Shown one piece after another: positions 1-5,883 of a stretch of DNA of 5,883 nucleotides (positions within the stretch are counted from its first letter, which is position 1; each line of letters starts with the position of its first letter). The stretch comes from Dehalococcoidia bacterium (lineage in GTDB: Bacteria; Chloroflexota; Dehalococcoidia; Dehalococcoidales; CSSed11-197): contig PUOQ01000048.1 of NCBI GenBank assembly GCA_003552785.1, positions 1 through 5,883 on the forward strand, in the 5' to 3' direction. A model generated the notes under the pieces. That model saw only the letters and a program-made list of their open reading frames with translations. It did not search any database and was not told the origin of the DNA. Made by a program: the position numbers and the translations under genes.

Positions 1-169
1 GCACCCGGCACGGCCCCATGGAGCATATTCTACAGCAAGAACCCTCCAGCCCTATAGGGCATGGCTTCACACTTCCAGCCCTGTCAAATACATTTACAGC
101 ATTATCATTTGCTGATTTTTCAATCATTTTCAGAGTTGCTGAATCGATACTCCTAACTTCTTCCGCCAT
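1..169 (-). CDS. cooS/acsA: Ni-containing CO dehydrogenase catalytic subunit, N-terminal 56 residues (partial, runs off the window)
   Basis: This is the start of the anaerobic Ni-Fe CO dehydrogenase catalytic subunit, which interconverts CO and CO2 and supplies CO to acetyl-CoA synthase in the Wood-Ljungdahl pathway. The 56 visible codons begin MAEEVRSIDSATLKMIEK, continue with the family-typical NVFDR segment (26-30), and reach the cysteine motif CPIGLEGSCCRICSMGPCRV at 37-56. Cys37 and Cys45 match the D-cluster ligands that bridge the two subunits of the homodimer. Cys46, Cys49 and Cys54 match the first three B-cluster ligands. The spacing C-x7-C-C-x2-C-x4-C is the same as in characterised CooS enzymes. 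The start is well fixed: an in-frame TGA lies four codons upstream and a GAGGTG ribosome binding site sits 5 bases before the ATG. The C-cluster region is outside the window, so the fragment cannot separate a CooS acting alone from AcsA in a CODH/ACS complex. The operon context favours the latter. Confidence 0.93.
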   Translation of the reverse strand, partial: MAEEVRSIDSATLKMIEKSANDNAVNVFDRAGSVKPCPIGLEGSCCRICSMGPCRV

Positions 170-174
170 TGCTG

Positions 175-180
175 CACCTC
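175..180 (-). promoter_or_regulatory. Ribosome binding site of the CO dehydrogenase gene
   Basis: GAGGTG lies 5 bases upstream of the ATG at 169. Together with the in-frame TGA just upstream it fixes the start of the partial CODH gene. It lies in the 36-base gap after acsD, the longest gap in the window, where I see no terminator-like hairpin or promoter. Confidence 0.75.
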
Positions 181-205
181 ACTTAAAAATTCTTCCCCAC
201 ACACT

Positions 206-1147
206 CTAATTTAAAAGGTCTTTAATAATATCATCAACAAGCTTTATCGCTTCAGGATGGCGCATAATAATAATATCGCCACCGGCGATTAACAGCACAA
301 CAGCAGACATTGCTTCCAGCATAATACCTCTCTTGGCTGCATCACCCAGCTCGGGTGCTTCATCAGCGGTAATTTTTGATTCTTTGGCTTTCCAGGTTTC
401 CCTGCCAATATTACATATTATTGGCATCTGCAACTTGCTGTCCTGCTGTACAAGAGCGGCCATTCGCATTCGCTCCATTACCGAGTAGCAATATTCAATT
501 CCATAACCTATTGAACTTACGGTGGGGTCGATTATAATATCTTTTTCGCCTACACCCATATTGGAAAGGAGAATGTTTAACTGTTTGGCCAGATTAATAT
601 CAATGGGGGAGCATGCTACCAGCTGATGATTGTAAGCCAGCGCTGAAGCCGATATCTTTTTATAATTGCCTTCCTCCACCGGCCCCAGGACAAGGCGTTC
701 GCCCTGACAAACCTCAGCAACCTTTCTTAACACCTCGGAATCTTTTTCCTGGTTTGACGTGCCCCACGCAATTAAAGGAACATCGATGGCTCCGGCCACT
801 TTTTTAACTGTTTCGGCAGCTTCATCTGCACTCCTGTTCAAACCATTTGGATCGGTGCTGCTGAGATGAAGGCATATTAATTTAGCCTGATAAGTATCGA
901 TGCATTTTTTTGCCCAACTGACAGGATCATCTGTTACGTCTTTAAAAGGCTCAATAGCTGCATCTGGCCAACCCTCAGGAGGGCAGTCACATATTTCCAT
1001 GGCAATGCAGGGCTTGTTTGGCATTGCGCCTTCAAACAGGTGAAAAGGATAACACGTCCCTCCACCAACGGTAATCGCCCCCTTCTTTCCCAGAGAAACT
1101 TCTCTAATATTTCCTGTATAGTCCACCTTTGGAATTTCAAGCACCAT
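206..1147 (-). CDS. acsD: Corrinoid iron-sulfur protein small subunit (CODH/ACS delta subunit)
   Basis: AcsD (CdhD) is the small, TIM-barrel subunit of the cytoplasmic corrinoid iron-sulfur protein. With AcsC it carries the methyl group from methyl-THF to the A-cluster of acetyl-CoA synthase. The 313-residue product has the family's hallmarks: GGGTCYPFHLFEG at 28-40, followed by PNKPCIAMEICD at 43-54; the strand segment PLIAWGTSNQEKD at 124-136; SPIDINLAKQLN at 180-191; DPTVSSIGYGIEYCYSVMER at 207-226; and the GRETWKAKES segment at 248-257. The length fits bacterial AcsD, which is shorter than archaeal CdhD. I choose the ATG at 1147, because AAGGAG lies 6 bases before it. A TTG one codon upstream (1150) would leave only 3 bases. 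The gene follows the 72-residue gene after 14 bases and precedes the CODH gene by 36 bases, so all three are probably cotranscribed. The large subunit gene acsC is not in the window. No truncation or frameshift is visible. Confidence 0.95.
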   Translation of the reverse strand: MVLEIPKVDYTGNIREVSLGKKGAITVGGGTCYPFHLFEGAMPNKPCIAMEICDCPPEGWPDAAIEPFKDVTDDPVSWAKKCIDTYQAKLICLHLSSTDPNGLNRSADEAAETVKKVAGAIDVPLIAWGTSNQEKDSEVLRKVAEVCQGERLVLGPVEEGNYKKISASALAYNHQLVACSPIDINLAKQLNILLSNMGVGEKDIIIDPTVSSIGYGIEYCYSVMERMRMAALVQQDSKLQMPIICNIGRETWKAKESKITADEAPELGDAAKRGIMLEAMSAVVLLIAGGDIIIMRHPEAIKLVDDIIKDLLN

Positions 1148-1153
1148 CAATTA

Positions 1154-1159
1154 CTCCTT
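1154..1159 (-). promoter_or_regulatory. Ribosome binding site deciding the acsD start
   Basis: AAGGAG is 6 bases from the ATG at 1147 and only 3 bases from the adjacent TTG at 1150. This makes the ATG the likelier initiation codon, so AcsD is 313 rather than 314 residues long. Confidence 0.75.
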
Positions 1160-1161
1160 GT

Positions 1162-1380
1162 TTAAGCAGGATTTTTCCTTTTTTCACTACCAAACCAGTC
1201 ATTACTGTACCAGTAACGTTCAGCGTACTCAATGTATTTCAGTTTCTGATGCCTGTCTTCAAGCTTGTGGCGCCAGAGGCCTTCCTCTACACTTGAGGGT
1301 TTTCCTTTTTCATAGGTAGCACCCAGTAGCTTTACCCGGTTCCTTCCGGGTGCTTCAACTGTGTTTACTTCATACTCCAT
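1162..1380 (-). CDS. Unrecognised 72-residue protein inside the Wood-Ljungdahl operon
   Basis: I do not recognise the family. The case for a real gene is strong. There is an AAAGGGAGG ribosome binding site 7 bases before the ATG, the frame fills the space between folD and acsD with 14-base gaps on each side, and it is on the operon strand. The product is soluble-looking, with no signal peptide, no membrane segment and no cysteine, so it should not bind an iron-sulfur cluster by cysteines. It is highly charged (8 Lys, 6 Arg, 10 Glu, 2 Asp). Its second half is unusually aromatic: Trp36, Tyr49, Tyr52, Tyr56, Trp57, Tyr58, Trp62 and Phe63, in the stretch KYIEYAERYWYSNDWF (48-63). Residues about 30-60 look helical and amphipathic. 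His38 and His44 are the only histidines. By position it could be an accessory or assembly factor for the corrinoid protein or CODH/ACS, or a small regulatory subunit; this is inference from context only. Confidence 0.8.
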   Translation of the reverse strand: MEYEVNTVEAPGRNRVKLLGATYEKGKPSSVEEGLWRHKLEDRHQKLKYIEYAERYWYSNDWFGSEKRKNPA

Positions 1381-1387
1381 AATACTT

Positions 1388-1393
1388 CCTCCC
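1388..1393 (-). promoter_or_regulatory. Strong ribosome binding site of the 72-residue gene
   Basis: GGGAGG, within AAAGGGAGG, begins directly after the folD stop codon and sits 7 bases before the ATG at 1380. It is the best Shine-Dalgarno match in the window. That is the main argument that the small downstream frame is translated rather than fortuitous. Confidence 0.8.
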
Positions 1394-1394
1394 T

Positions 1395-2282
1395 TTAAAC
1401 GGTCCCCTGTGAGAGTTTGGCTGCCTTTACAGTGTTTAGCATAAGCATAGCAATCGTCATGGGCCCCACTCCGCCCGGGACCGGCGTTATGGCGGCAGCT
1501 ATGTCCTGAACTCCATCAAAATCTACATCGCCCGCAAGAATGCTTTTACCCTCTTTTGTAGAGCCGACCCGATTAGTGCCAACATCTATTACCACGGCGC
1601 CTTTCTTAACCATTTCTGCCTGGATGAATTTGGGTTTTCCTATAGCAGCGATCAATATGTCAGCCCGGCGAGTGTGCTCCGCAATATCAGGAGTGCGGCT
1701 ATGACAGATGGTAACCGTTGCATTTGCTCCTGACTGCTTTTGAACAAGTATGTTTGCAATAGGTTTGCCCACGATATTACTTCTACCCACTATAACAACA
1801 TGTGCACCTTCAATGGAAACCTTGCTTCTGATCAGCAGCTGCTGGATTCCTGCTGGAGTACATGGCAGAAATCCAGTATCACCGACTACCATTTTACCAA
1901 CGTTAATCGGATGAAACCCATCAACATCCTTACCGGGATCAATAGTCATTAATATTCTGGATTCATCGATATGGCCGGGTAATGGGAGCTGTACCAATAT
2001 CCCGTGAACTGCTGAATCAGCGTTGAAACGCTGAATAATTTCAATCAATTCCGCCTCGGTTACATCAGAACCCAGTTGCTTGTGAAATGAGGCAATGCCC
2101 AGTTTTTCGCAGGTTCGTATTTTTGAGTTTACATAAACATGACTGGCAGGATCATCTCCAACCAGAATGGTGGCCAATCCCGGCACCAGATTAAATTTTT
2201 CTTTCAACCGCCGGACTTCACCTTCTAGCTCCTGTTTTACCTGTGAAGCGATATGCTTGCCATCAATTATTCTAGCTGTCAT
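1395..2282 (-). CDS. folD: Bifunctional methylene-THF dehydrogenase / methenyl-THF cyclohydrolase
   Basis: FolD converts 10-formyl-THF to methenyl-THF (cyclohydrolase) and reduces that to methylene-THF with NAD(P)H, the two steps after Fhs in the methyl branch. The 295-residue protein is full length. Conserved residues fall at the same numbers as in the E. coli enzyme: Tyr50 and the catalytic Lys54 in the HVYVNSK motif, Gln98 in ILVQLPLP, and Asp121 in KDVDG. The dinucleotide-binding motif GRSNIVGKP is at 166-174 and the C-terminal signature PVPGGVGPMT at 267-276. With Lys54 present, both activities are expected, so no separate cyclohydrolase (FchA) is needed. Cofactor preference, NADH or NADPH, cannot be read with confidence. 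The ATG at 2282 has GAGAGGT 5 bases upstream. The start lies inside the end of the cooC-like gene (11-base overlap), which suggests translational coupling. The stop is followed 14 bases later by the small 72-residue gene. Confidence 0.97.
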   Translation of the reverse strand: MTARIIDGKHIASQVKQELEGEVRRLKEKFNLVPGLATILVGDDPASHVYVNSKIRTCEKLGIASFHKQLGSDVTEAELIEIIQRFNADSAVHGILVQLPLPGHIDESRILMTIDPGKDVDGFHPINVGKMVVGDTGFLPCTPAGIQQLLIRSKVSIEGAHVVIVGRSNIVGKPIANILVQKQSGANATVTICHSRTPDIAEHTRRADILIAAIGKPKFIQAEMVKKGAVVIDVGTNRVGSTKEGKSILAGDVDFDGVQDIAAAITPVPGGVGPMTIAMLMLNTVKAAKLSQGTV

Positions 2283-3048
2283 TTTCTACCTCTCTGTTAA
2301 GGATGTTTTGCATAACTGACTCAAGTGCTTTAACTGCAGGCGATGATTGGGGAAGATCAATGAGAGGCCTTCTTTCCAGATCATATTGTATAACCGTTTC
2401 ATCTGCAGGAATAAATACACCCGGTTTTAACCCGGCGCCCTCAAGCTCTTTAGCGATAGAGGGGTCGAGGCCTCCTTCCATTCGGTTTATGATTAATGAT
2501 CGCCTTTTTATATTTAATTTTAGCTCTTTTATCAAGTCAAGAATTCGCCCTGCAGTACGTGCTCCTTTTATTGAATGGTCCATGATAATTATTAAGTGAT
2601 CTATCCGCTCTGTAGTGCCACGACTTAAATGTTCAAGCCCGGCTTCATTATCCATTACCATATATGGATAATTTGGCAACAGTTCATCAATAAATTTTCG
2701 AAGAACGGTATTGGGGTAGCAATAGCAACCTGAGCCTTCACTGCGCCCCATGGCAATAAGATCAACATTAGAGCTTTCAGCAATAGTATCGTTTAAGCGC
2801 ATTTCCAGGTAAGCTCCTTTGGTTAAACCTGAAGGTATCTTAAGCTTGGATTCATTAAATGACGCCAGAACCTGTCCAACTGTTTCCCCTGCCTCGATAC
2901 CAAGGCTTTCGGCCAGATTGGCATTAGCATCAGCATCAACGGCCAGCACCGGTTTCAATCCTCTGTTTATTAGAGAACGTATTACGAGGCTGGCAACAGT
3001 AGTTTTTCCAGTGCCACCCTTTCCTGCAAAAGCAATTGTATAACTCAT
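2272..3048 (-). CDS. cooC: CooC/AcsF-type nickel-insertion ATPase of CODH/ACS
   Basis: This is a MinD/SIMIBI-class ATPase of the CooC family, which uses ATP hydrolysis to deliver nickel to CO dehydrogenase (CooC) or to the A-cluster of acetyl-CoA synthase (AcsF). In its 258 residues I see the deviant Walker A motif GKGGTGKTT at 9-17, with the signature lysine Lys10 and P-loop Lys15. The switch-like segment VDADANANL is at 37-45. The CXC motif in GSGCYCYPN (Cys108 and Cys110) is where the CooC dimer binds Ni or Zn. The Walker B-like motif MDNEAGLEHLSRGT lies at 132-145. It has no membrane segment and should be a soluble dimer. Its ATG overlaps the TGA of the upstream RACo gene by 4 bases (ATGA) and it lacks a clear ribosome binding site, which points to coupled translation. 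CooC and AcsF are close paralogs and sequence reading alone does not separate them, so the target (CODH C-cluster or ACS A-cluster) is open. Confidence 0.93.
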   Translation of the reverse strand: MSYTIAFAGKGGTGKTTVASLVIRSLINRGLKPVLAVDADANANLAESLGIEAGETVGQVLASFNESKLKIPSGLTKGAYLEMRLNDTIAESSNVDLIAMGRSEGSGCYCYPNTVLRKFIDELLPNYPYMVMDNEAGLEHLSRGTTERIDHLIIIMDHSIKGARTAGRILDLIKELKLNIKRRSLIINRMEGGLDPSIAKELEGAGLKPGVFIPADETVIQYDLERRPLIDLPQSSPAVKALESVMQNILNREVENDS

Positions 3049-4958
3049 ACTGCATACTCAACAGAAGGAAATTTGTTTTTGTCGGTATGTGGCAAAAACA
3101 GCCCGGCGATGTAATTGTCCATAAATGAAGGGTCCTCGCTGAGCTCAAAGTTTGTAATCTTCCCGGGCAATGTTATGCCTTCTTGATACAACTCCTTTGA
3201 GAAGCTGGTCAACCGAGCCCCGAGTAGCGAGCCATTGCCAACATAGTAAAATTTTTCTCTGGGCAAATCCGGGAGCAAACCTGCCTGGACAGCACTTTCT
3301 ATATTTATTCGATTTCCAAAAGTGCCGGAAATTATGATGTCATCAATATCGCCAAATTTTAAGCCTACACTTTCTACAAGGGTGTGGCAACCGGCAAAAA
3401 TGGCTGCTTTCGAACGAATAAAGTTATCGATATCCATCTCGGTAATCACAATATCATTGCCGTTAAGCGAGTTACACGCTTCGACAATCACATACTCTGG
3501 ACCATCATCGCCCTGCCTGACCTGCGAACAATCAGCATCTAAATTAAATTTGCCATTTTGCCCCAGAATTCCAGCCTTAAGAAGTGTTGCGACTATATTA
3601 ATTAATCCGGAGCCACAAATACCCCCGGGCCTGATACCACCGATGACACTTAATGAAGGCTTTTGCGTTTCAGGTTCAAGTGTAAAGCCCTCAATGGCGC
3701 CTTTCGAAGCCACCATACCAAACTTGACACCCCCACCTTCAAAGGTGGGGCCTGCGCTGCAGGCAGCAGTCACCAGCCATTCACTGTTTCCCACAACGAT
3801 TTCACCATTGGTGCCGATGTCAATATAAAGGCTGATTCTTTCACGCTGATAAATGCCGGTGCCGATTACTCCGGCAACAATATCACCTCCAACATAGCTG
3901 GAAACACAAGGCATGGCATAAATATACACATGTTCAGGCAGGTTGATTCCAATTGATTTTGCAGAAACCTGTGGTGGAGTATCAAAAGCAGGCACATATG
4001 GAGAAAGGCGGAGTGGTTCTGGATCAACACTGAAAAGCATTTGAGTCATTACCGTATTACCCGCAACTGTCAGGTGGCTTAAATGCTCCTTTTTTATTTC
4101 AGCCTTATCTGACATTTTTGAAATTATGCCGTCTATGGTTTCAGCAACTGCCTTTTGAAGCCGGGTAAGGCCTCCTTTTTGTCGGCTGTAAACAATGCGG
4201 CTTATTACATCTTCGCCAAATTCAGACTGCCTGTTATAATCGATAGCTTCTGATACCACCATGCCTGTATTTAAATCAAGCAACTGCCCTCTTATGGCTG
4301 TTGTTCCGACATCGAGTATTACTTCATAGTGCTTACCAGATACATCCCCTGATTGCAGGTTTACCAGCATCGGGCAGGGCCAGGCATCAACTACAGTAGC
4401 AGTTACTTTCCAGTTTCCTGCCCTTAAGACATCTGGTAAAGTTTTTAAAACAGAATAACTGATGTTTAATCTATCATGACCCTTTTTTGAGAGGGCCTTT
4501 CTCAATCGCTTCAGGTCGGGTTGATTATCTTTAATGCTGGGTTCATTAAGTTTCAATGCATATTTTGTAACCGGAGGCCTGTAGTTCCAACCTGCAGAAG
4601 CAATTCCCGGTATTAAGCGTCCACCTGTAAACTCTTCATGCAAATGACAGGTATCTTTTACTGGAGGTCCGGAAACTAAAACAGTAACATCCTCAACAAC
4701 ACGGCTCTGGCAGGCAAGCATGAGTCCATGCTGATATTCCCTGTCGGTTAACCCTGCTGAAACCTTTGTCGACAGTTCTCCGGTTTTTACCCAGACTCCA
4801 CACATGCCGCAAGTACCGGATCCACCACAGGAAGTGCGCAATTCAATACCTGCTTTCAGGGCAGCCAGCGTCAAAAGGGTGCCTGCATCAACCATTACTT
4901 CTGCACCGTCTGGTTCGAATCGAACCCTGAATTGGCTTGCCTTAGAAACTACCAACAT
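3045..4958 (-). CDS. acsV: RACo-type reductive activator of the corrinoid iron-sulfur protein (ferredoxin + ASKHA ATPase)
   Basis: RACo (AcsV, Orf7) uses ATP hydrolysis to drive electron transfer to the inactive Co(II) corrinoid of the AcsC/AcsD protein and return it to methyl-accepting Co(I). The 637-residue product shows the expected layout. Residues 1 to about 95 are a [2Fe-2S] ferredoxin domain with Cys44, Cys50, Cys53 (CGGSGTCGMC) and Cys83 (LACQ). Then come a linker and a middle domain to about 208, and an ASKHA ATPase domain to the end. The ATPase domain carries ILDVGTTAIRG (214-224), YIDIGTNGEIVVGN (378-391), SAGPTFEGGG (401-410), GGICGSGL (445-452) and ISGTFGNRINIESAVQAGLL (543-562). 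A start at 5021 would add 21 residues and overlap fhs by 44 bases. I prefer the ATG at 4958, which has a GAGGTG site and begins at the ferredoxin domain, 19 bases after the fhs stop. Similar proteins serve methyltransferase systems (RamA-like, with a different Fe-S domain), but the acsD neighbour supports AcsV. Confidence 0.93.
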   Translation of the reverse strand: MLVVSKASQFRVRFEPDGAEVMVDAGTLLTLAALKAGIELRTSCGGSGTCGMCGVWVKTGELSTKVSAGLTDREYQHGLMLACQSRVVEDVTVLVSGPPVKDTCHLHEEFTGGRLIPGIASAGWNYRPPVTKYALKLNEPSIKDNQPDLKRLRKALSKKGHDRLNISYSVLKTLPDVLRAGNWKVTATVVDAWPCPMLVNLQSGDVSGKHYEVILDVGTTAIRGQLLDLNTGMVVSEAIDYNRQSEFGEDVISRIVYSRQKGGLTRLQKAVAETIDGIISKMSDKAEIKKEHLSHLTVAGNTVMTQMLFSVDPEPLRLSPYVPAFDTPPQVSAKSIGINLPEHVYIYAMPCVSSYVGGDIVAGVIGTGIYQRERISLYIDIGTNGEIVVGNSEWLVTAACSAGPTFEGGGVKFGMVASKGAIEGFTLEPETQKPSLSVIGGIRPGGICGSGLINIVATLLKAGILGQNGKFNLDADCSQVRQGDDGPEYVIVEACNSLNGNDIVITEMDIDNFIRSKAAIFAGCHTLVESVGLKFGDIDDIIISGTFGNRINIESAVQAGLLPDLPREKFYYVGNGSLLGARLTSFSKELYQEGITLPGKITNFELSEDPSFMDNYIAGLFLPHTDKNKFPSVEYAV

Positions 4959-4961
4959 CGG

Positions 4962-4967
4962 CACCTC
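4962..4967 (-). promoter_or_regulatory. Ribosome binding site deciding the RACo start
   Basis: GAGGTG, with GAGG ending 5 bases before the ATG at 4958, lies in the 19-base gap after the fhs stop. It supports initiation at 4958, where the ferredoxin domain begins, over the longer frame that starts within fhs at 5021. Confidence 0.7.
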
Positions 4968-4977
4968 AGCATTTTCA

Positions 4978-5883
4978 TTAAAACAGTCCTTTAACTTTAC
5001 CTGTTTCACAATCAACGTCAATACGTCTATAGGCAGGATTCGATGATGTACCGGGCATCAGTTTTATGCCTCCGGCTACAGGCACAATCAGCCCTGCTCC
5101 CCCGTATGTCAAAATATCACTTACGGGTAAAGTCCAGCCACTGGGCCTGCCCTTTATAGCAGGATCATGAGAAAGACTAAGGTGTGTTTTTACCATACAC
5201 ACTGGATAGCCCCTCATGACTTCATCATCTTCAAGTCTGTCTATTTTAGCCTGAGCTTCTGGAGTAATACTAATTCCGTCTGCTCCATAAACTTCTCTGG
5301 CTATCTTGTCGATTCGATCAGCGATAGGCTCTGAACCTTCATATAATAGTTTAAAGTTACTTTCTTCCTCACAAGCGTCGATTACTGCATCGGCCAGGTC
5401 CAGGGCGCCTTCACCACCTTTAAGCCAGTGTTCTGAAACCGCCACCCTGGCTCCGGCTGATTCAGCGGCGTTTTTTATCTCTCTAATTTCTGATTCGTTG
5501 TCAGTATGGAACTTATTAATGCATACAACCGGTTTCATGCCCGACTTTTGCACTGTTTGAATATGAGCAATAAGGTTTTCACAACCCTTTTCTACAAGAG
5601 CAGTGTTTTCCTCGCTATAAGCAGGATCCAGCGGTTTACCAGGCGTCACCTTCGGTCCACCGCCATGCATTTTCAAAGCTCTGACGGTAGCAACAATAAC
5701 CGCACAGTTCGGTTTAAGACCGCTCAAACGACATTTAATATTCCAGAATTTTTCAAAACCAATATCGGCTCCAAAACCACTTTCGGTAACATGATAATCA
5801 CTTAACCGCAGGGCAACCCGGTCGGCAATAACAGAAGACTGCCCAATTGCAATGTTGGCAAAAGGTCCAGCATGCACCAGTAC
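4978..5883 (-). CDS. fhs: Formate-tetrahydrofolate ligase, C-terminal 301 residues (partial, 5' end outside the window)
   Basis: Fhs (formyl-THF synthetase) condenses formate, ATP and THF to 10-formyl-THF, the entry to the methyl branch of the Wood-Ljungdahl pathway. The frame is open to the window edge and starts mid-protein with VLVHAGPFANIA, corresponding to the conserved VHGGPFANIA of the family. No start codon is in view; the GTG at 5877 is an internal valine. Further family landmarks are TESGFGADIGFEKF, IVATVRALKMHGGG, KGGEGALDLADAV, EVYGADGI, MVKTHLSLSHDP, the C-terminal IVPVAGGIKLMPG, and the closing KGLF. The visible part is a little over half of a protein usually about 560-590 residues long; the N-terminal P-loop is missing. 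Compared with Moorella-type Fhs, the segment after FANIA reads IGQSS rather than HGCNS, and a loop follows MHGGG (PKVTPGKPLDPAYSEEN). I recall these as features of a distinct subclade rather than damage. It is the first gene of the visible operon and the stop is 19 bases before acsV. Confidence 0.96.
   Translation of the reverse strand, partial: VLVHAGPFANIAIGQSSVIADRVALRLSDYHVTESGFGADIGFEKFWNIKCRLSGLKPNCAVIVATVRALKMHGGGPKVTPGKPLDPAYSEENTALVEKGCENLIAHIQTVQKSGMKPVVCINKFHTDNESEIREIKNAAESAGARVAVSEHWLKGGEGALDLADAVIDACEEESNFKLLYEGSEPIADRIDKIAREVYGADGISITPEAQAKIDRLEDDEVMRGYPVCMVKTHLSLSHDPAIKGRPSGWTLPVSDILTYGGAGLIVPVAGGIKLMPGTSSNPAYRRIDVDCETGKVKGLF

Noticed and set aside
170..205. 36-base gap between acsD and the CODH gene as a possible terminator or promoter.
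   Set aside because: It contains only the CODH ribosome binding site and A/T-rich filler. No stem-loop or -35/-10 pair is convincing in so short a space.
18..209. Plus-strand open frame of 63 codons at the low-coordinate end.
   Set aside because: It is antisense to the CODH start, whose cysteine motif and ribosome binding site are clear. The plus-strand product has no recognisable features.
1334..1351. Small inverted repeat ACCCGG-6-CCGGGT near the start of the 72-residue gene.
   Set aside because: Only a 6-base stem inside a coding region, with no T-run and no link to the ribosome binding site. Chance is a sufficient explanation.
3731..3750. Perfect 9-base inverted repeat with a 2-base centre (CCCCACCTT / AAGGTGGGG), which looks like a terminator or attenuator stem.
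   Set aside because: It lies deep inside the RACo gene and encodes the conserved ASKHA motif GPTFEGGG. The symmetry follows from the Gly/Pro codons, and there is no following T-run on the transcribed strand.
3322..3828. Long open frame (168 codons) on the plus strand.
   Set aside because: It is antisense to the well-supported RACo gene, lacks a recognisable domain, and arises from the codon pattern of the opposite strand.
4959..5021. 21-residue N-terminal extension of RACo overlapping the end of fhs.
   Set aside because: It precedes the ferredoxin fold, overlaps fhs by 44 bases and has a worse initiation context than the ATG at 4958 with its GAGGTG site.

Overview
This window is a compact, single-strand stretch of a bacterial Wood-Ljungdahl (reductive acetyl-CoA) gene cluster. 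All seven genes lie on the minus strand, so transcription runs from high to low coordinates. Gaps are at most 36 bases and two gene pairs overlap. Nothing in the window looks like a promoter, a terminator, a mobile element, a CRISPR array or an RNA gene. It therefore reads as the interior of one operon whose ends lie outside the window.

In transcription order: (1) the C-terminal half of formate-tetrahydrofolate ligase (fhs, 5883-4978, cut by the window edge). (2) A RACo/AcsV-type corrinoid activation protein with an N-terminal [2Fe-2S] ferredoxin domain and a C-terminal ASKHA ATPase (4958-3045). (3) A CooC/AcsF-type nickel-insertion ATPase with a CXC motif (3048-2272). (4) FolD, the bifunctional methylene-THF dehydrogenase/cyclohydrolase (2282-1395). 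(5) An unrecognised 72-residue protein with a strong ribosome binding site (1380-1162). (6) AcsD/CdhD, the small subunit of the corrinoid iron-sulfur protein (1147-206). (7) The first 56 codons of the Ni-CO dehydrogenase catalytic subunit (cooS/acsA, 169-1), recognised by its D- and B-cluster cysteines.

The products form a coherent set. Fhs and FolD carry formate through 10-formyl-, methenyl- and methylene-THF. AcsD is half of the corrinoid protein that receives the methyl group. RACo reductively reactivates that corrinoid when it has oxidised to Co(II). CooC/AcsF supplies nickel to CODH and/or acetyl-CoA synthase. CODH makes or consumes CO. Genes for acetyl-CoA synthase (acsB), the large corrinoid subunit (acsC), methyltransferase (acsE) and methylene-THF reductase are not in the window and may lie beyond the low-coordinate end.

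The organism is a strict anaerobe with moderate GC content: an acetogen, a syntroph, or an autotrophic sulfate reducer or dehalogenator-like bacterium. The folate genes and the short, bacterial-type AcsD argue for Bacteria rather than a methanogenic archaeon. The Fhs variant and the order fhs-acsV-cooC-folD resemble, from memory, Chloroflexota (Dehalococcoidia) or deltaproteobacterial-type clusters more than classical Clostridia; this placement is tentative. The one clearly undescribed element is the 72-residue gene between folD and acsD.
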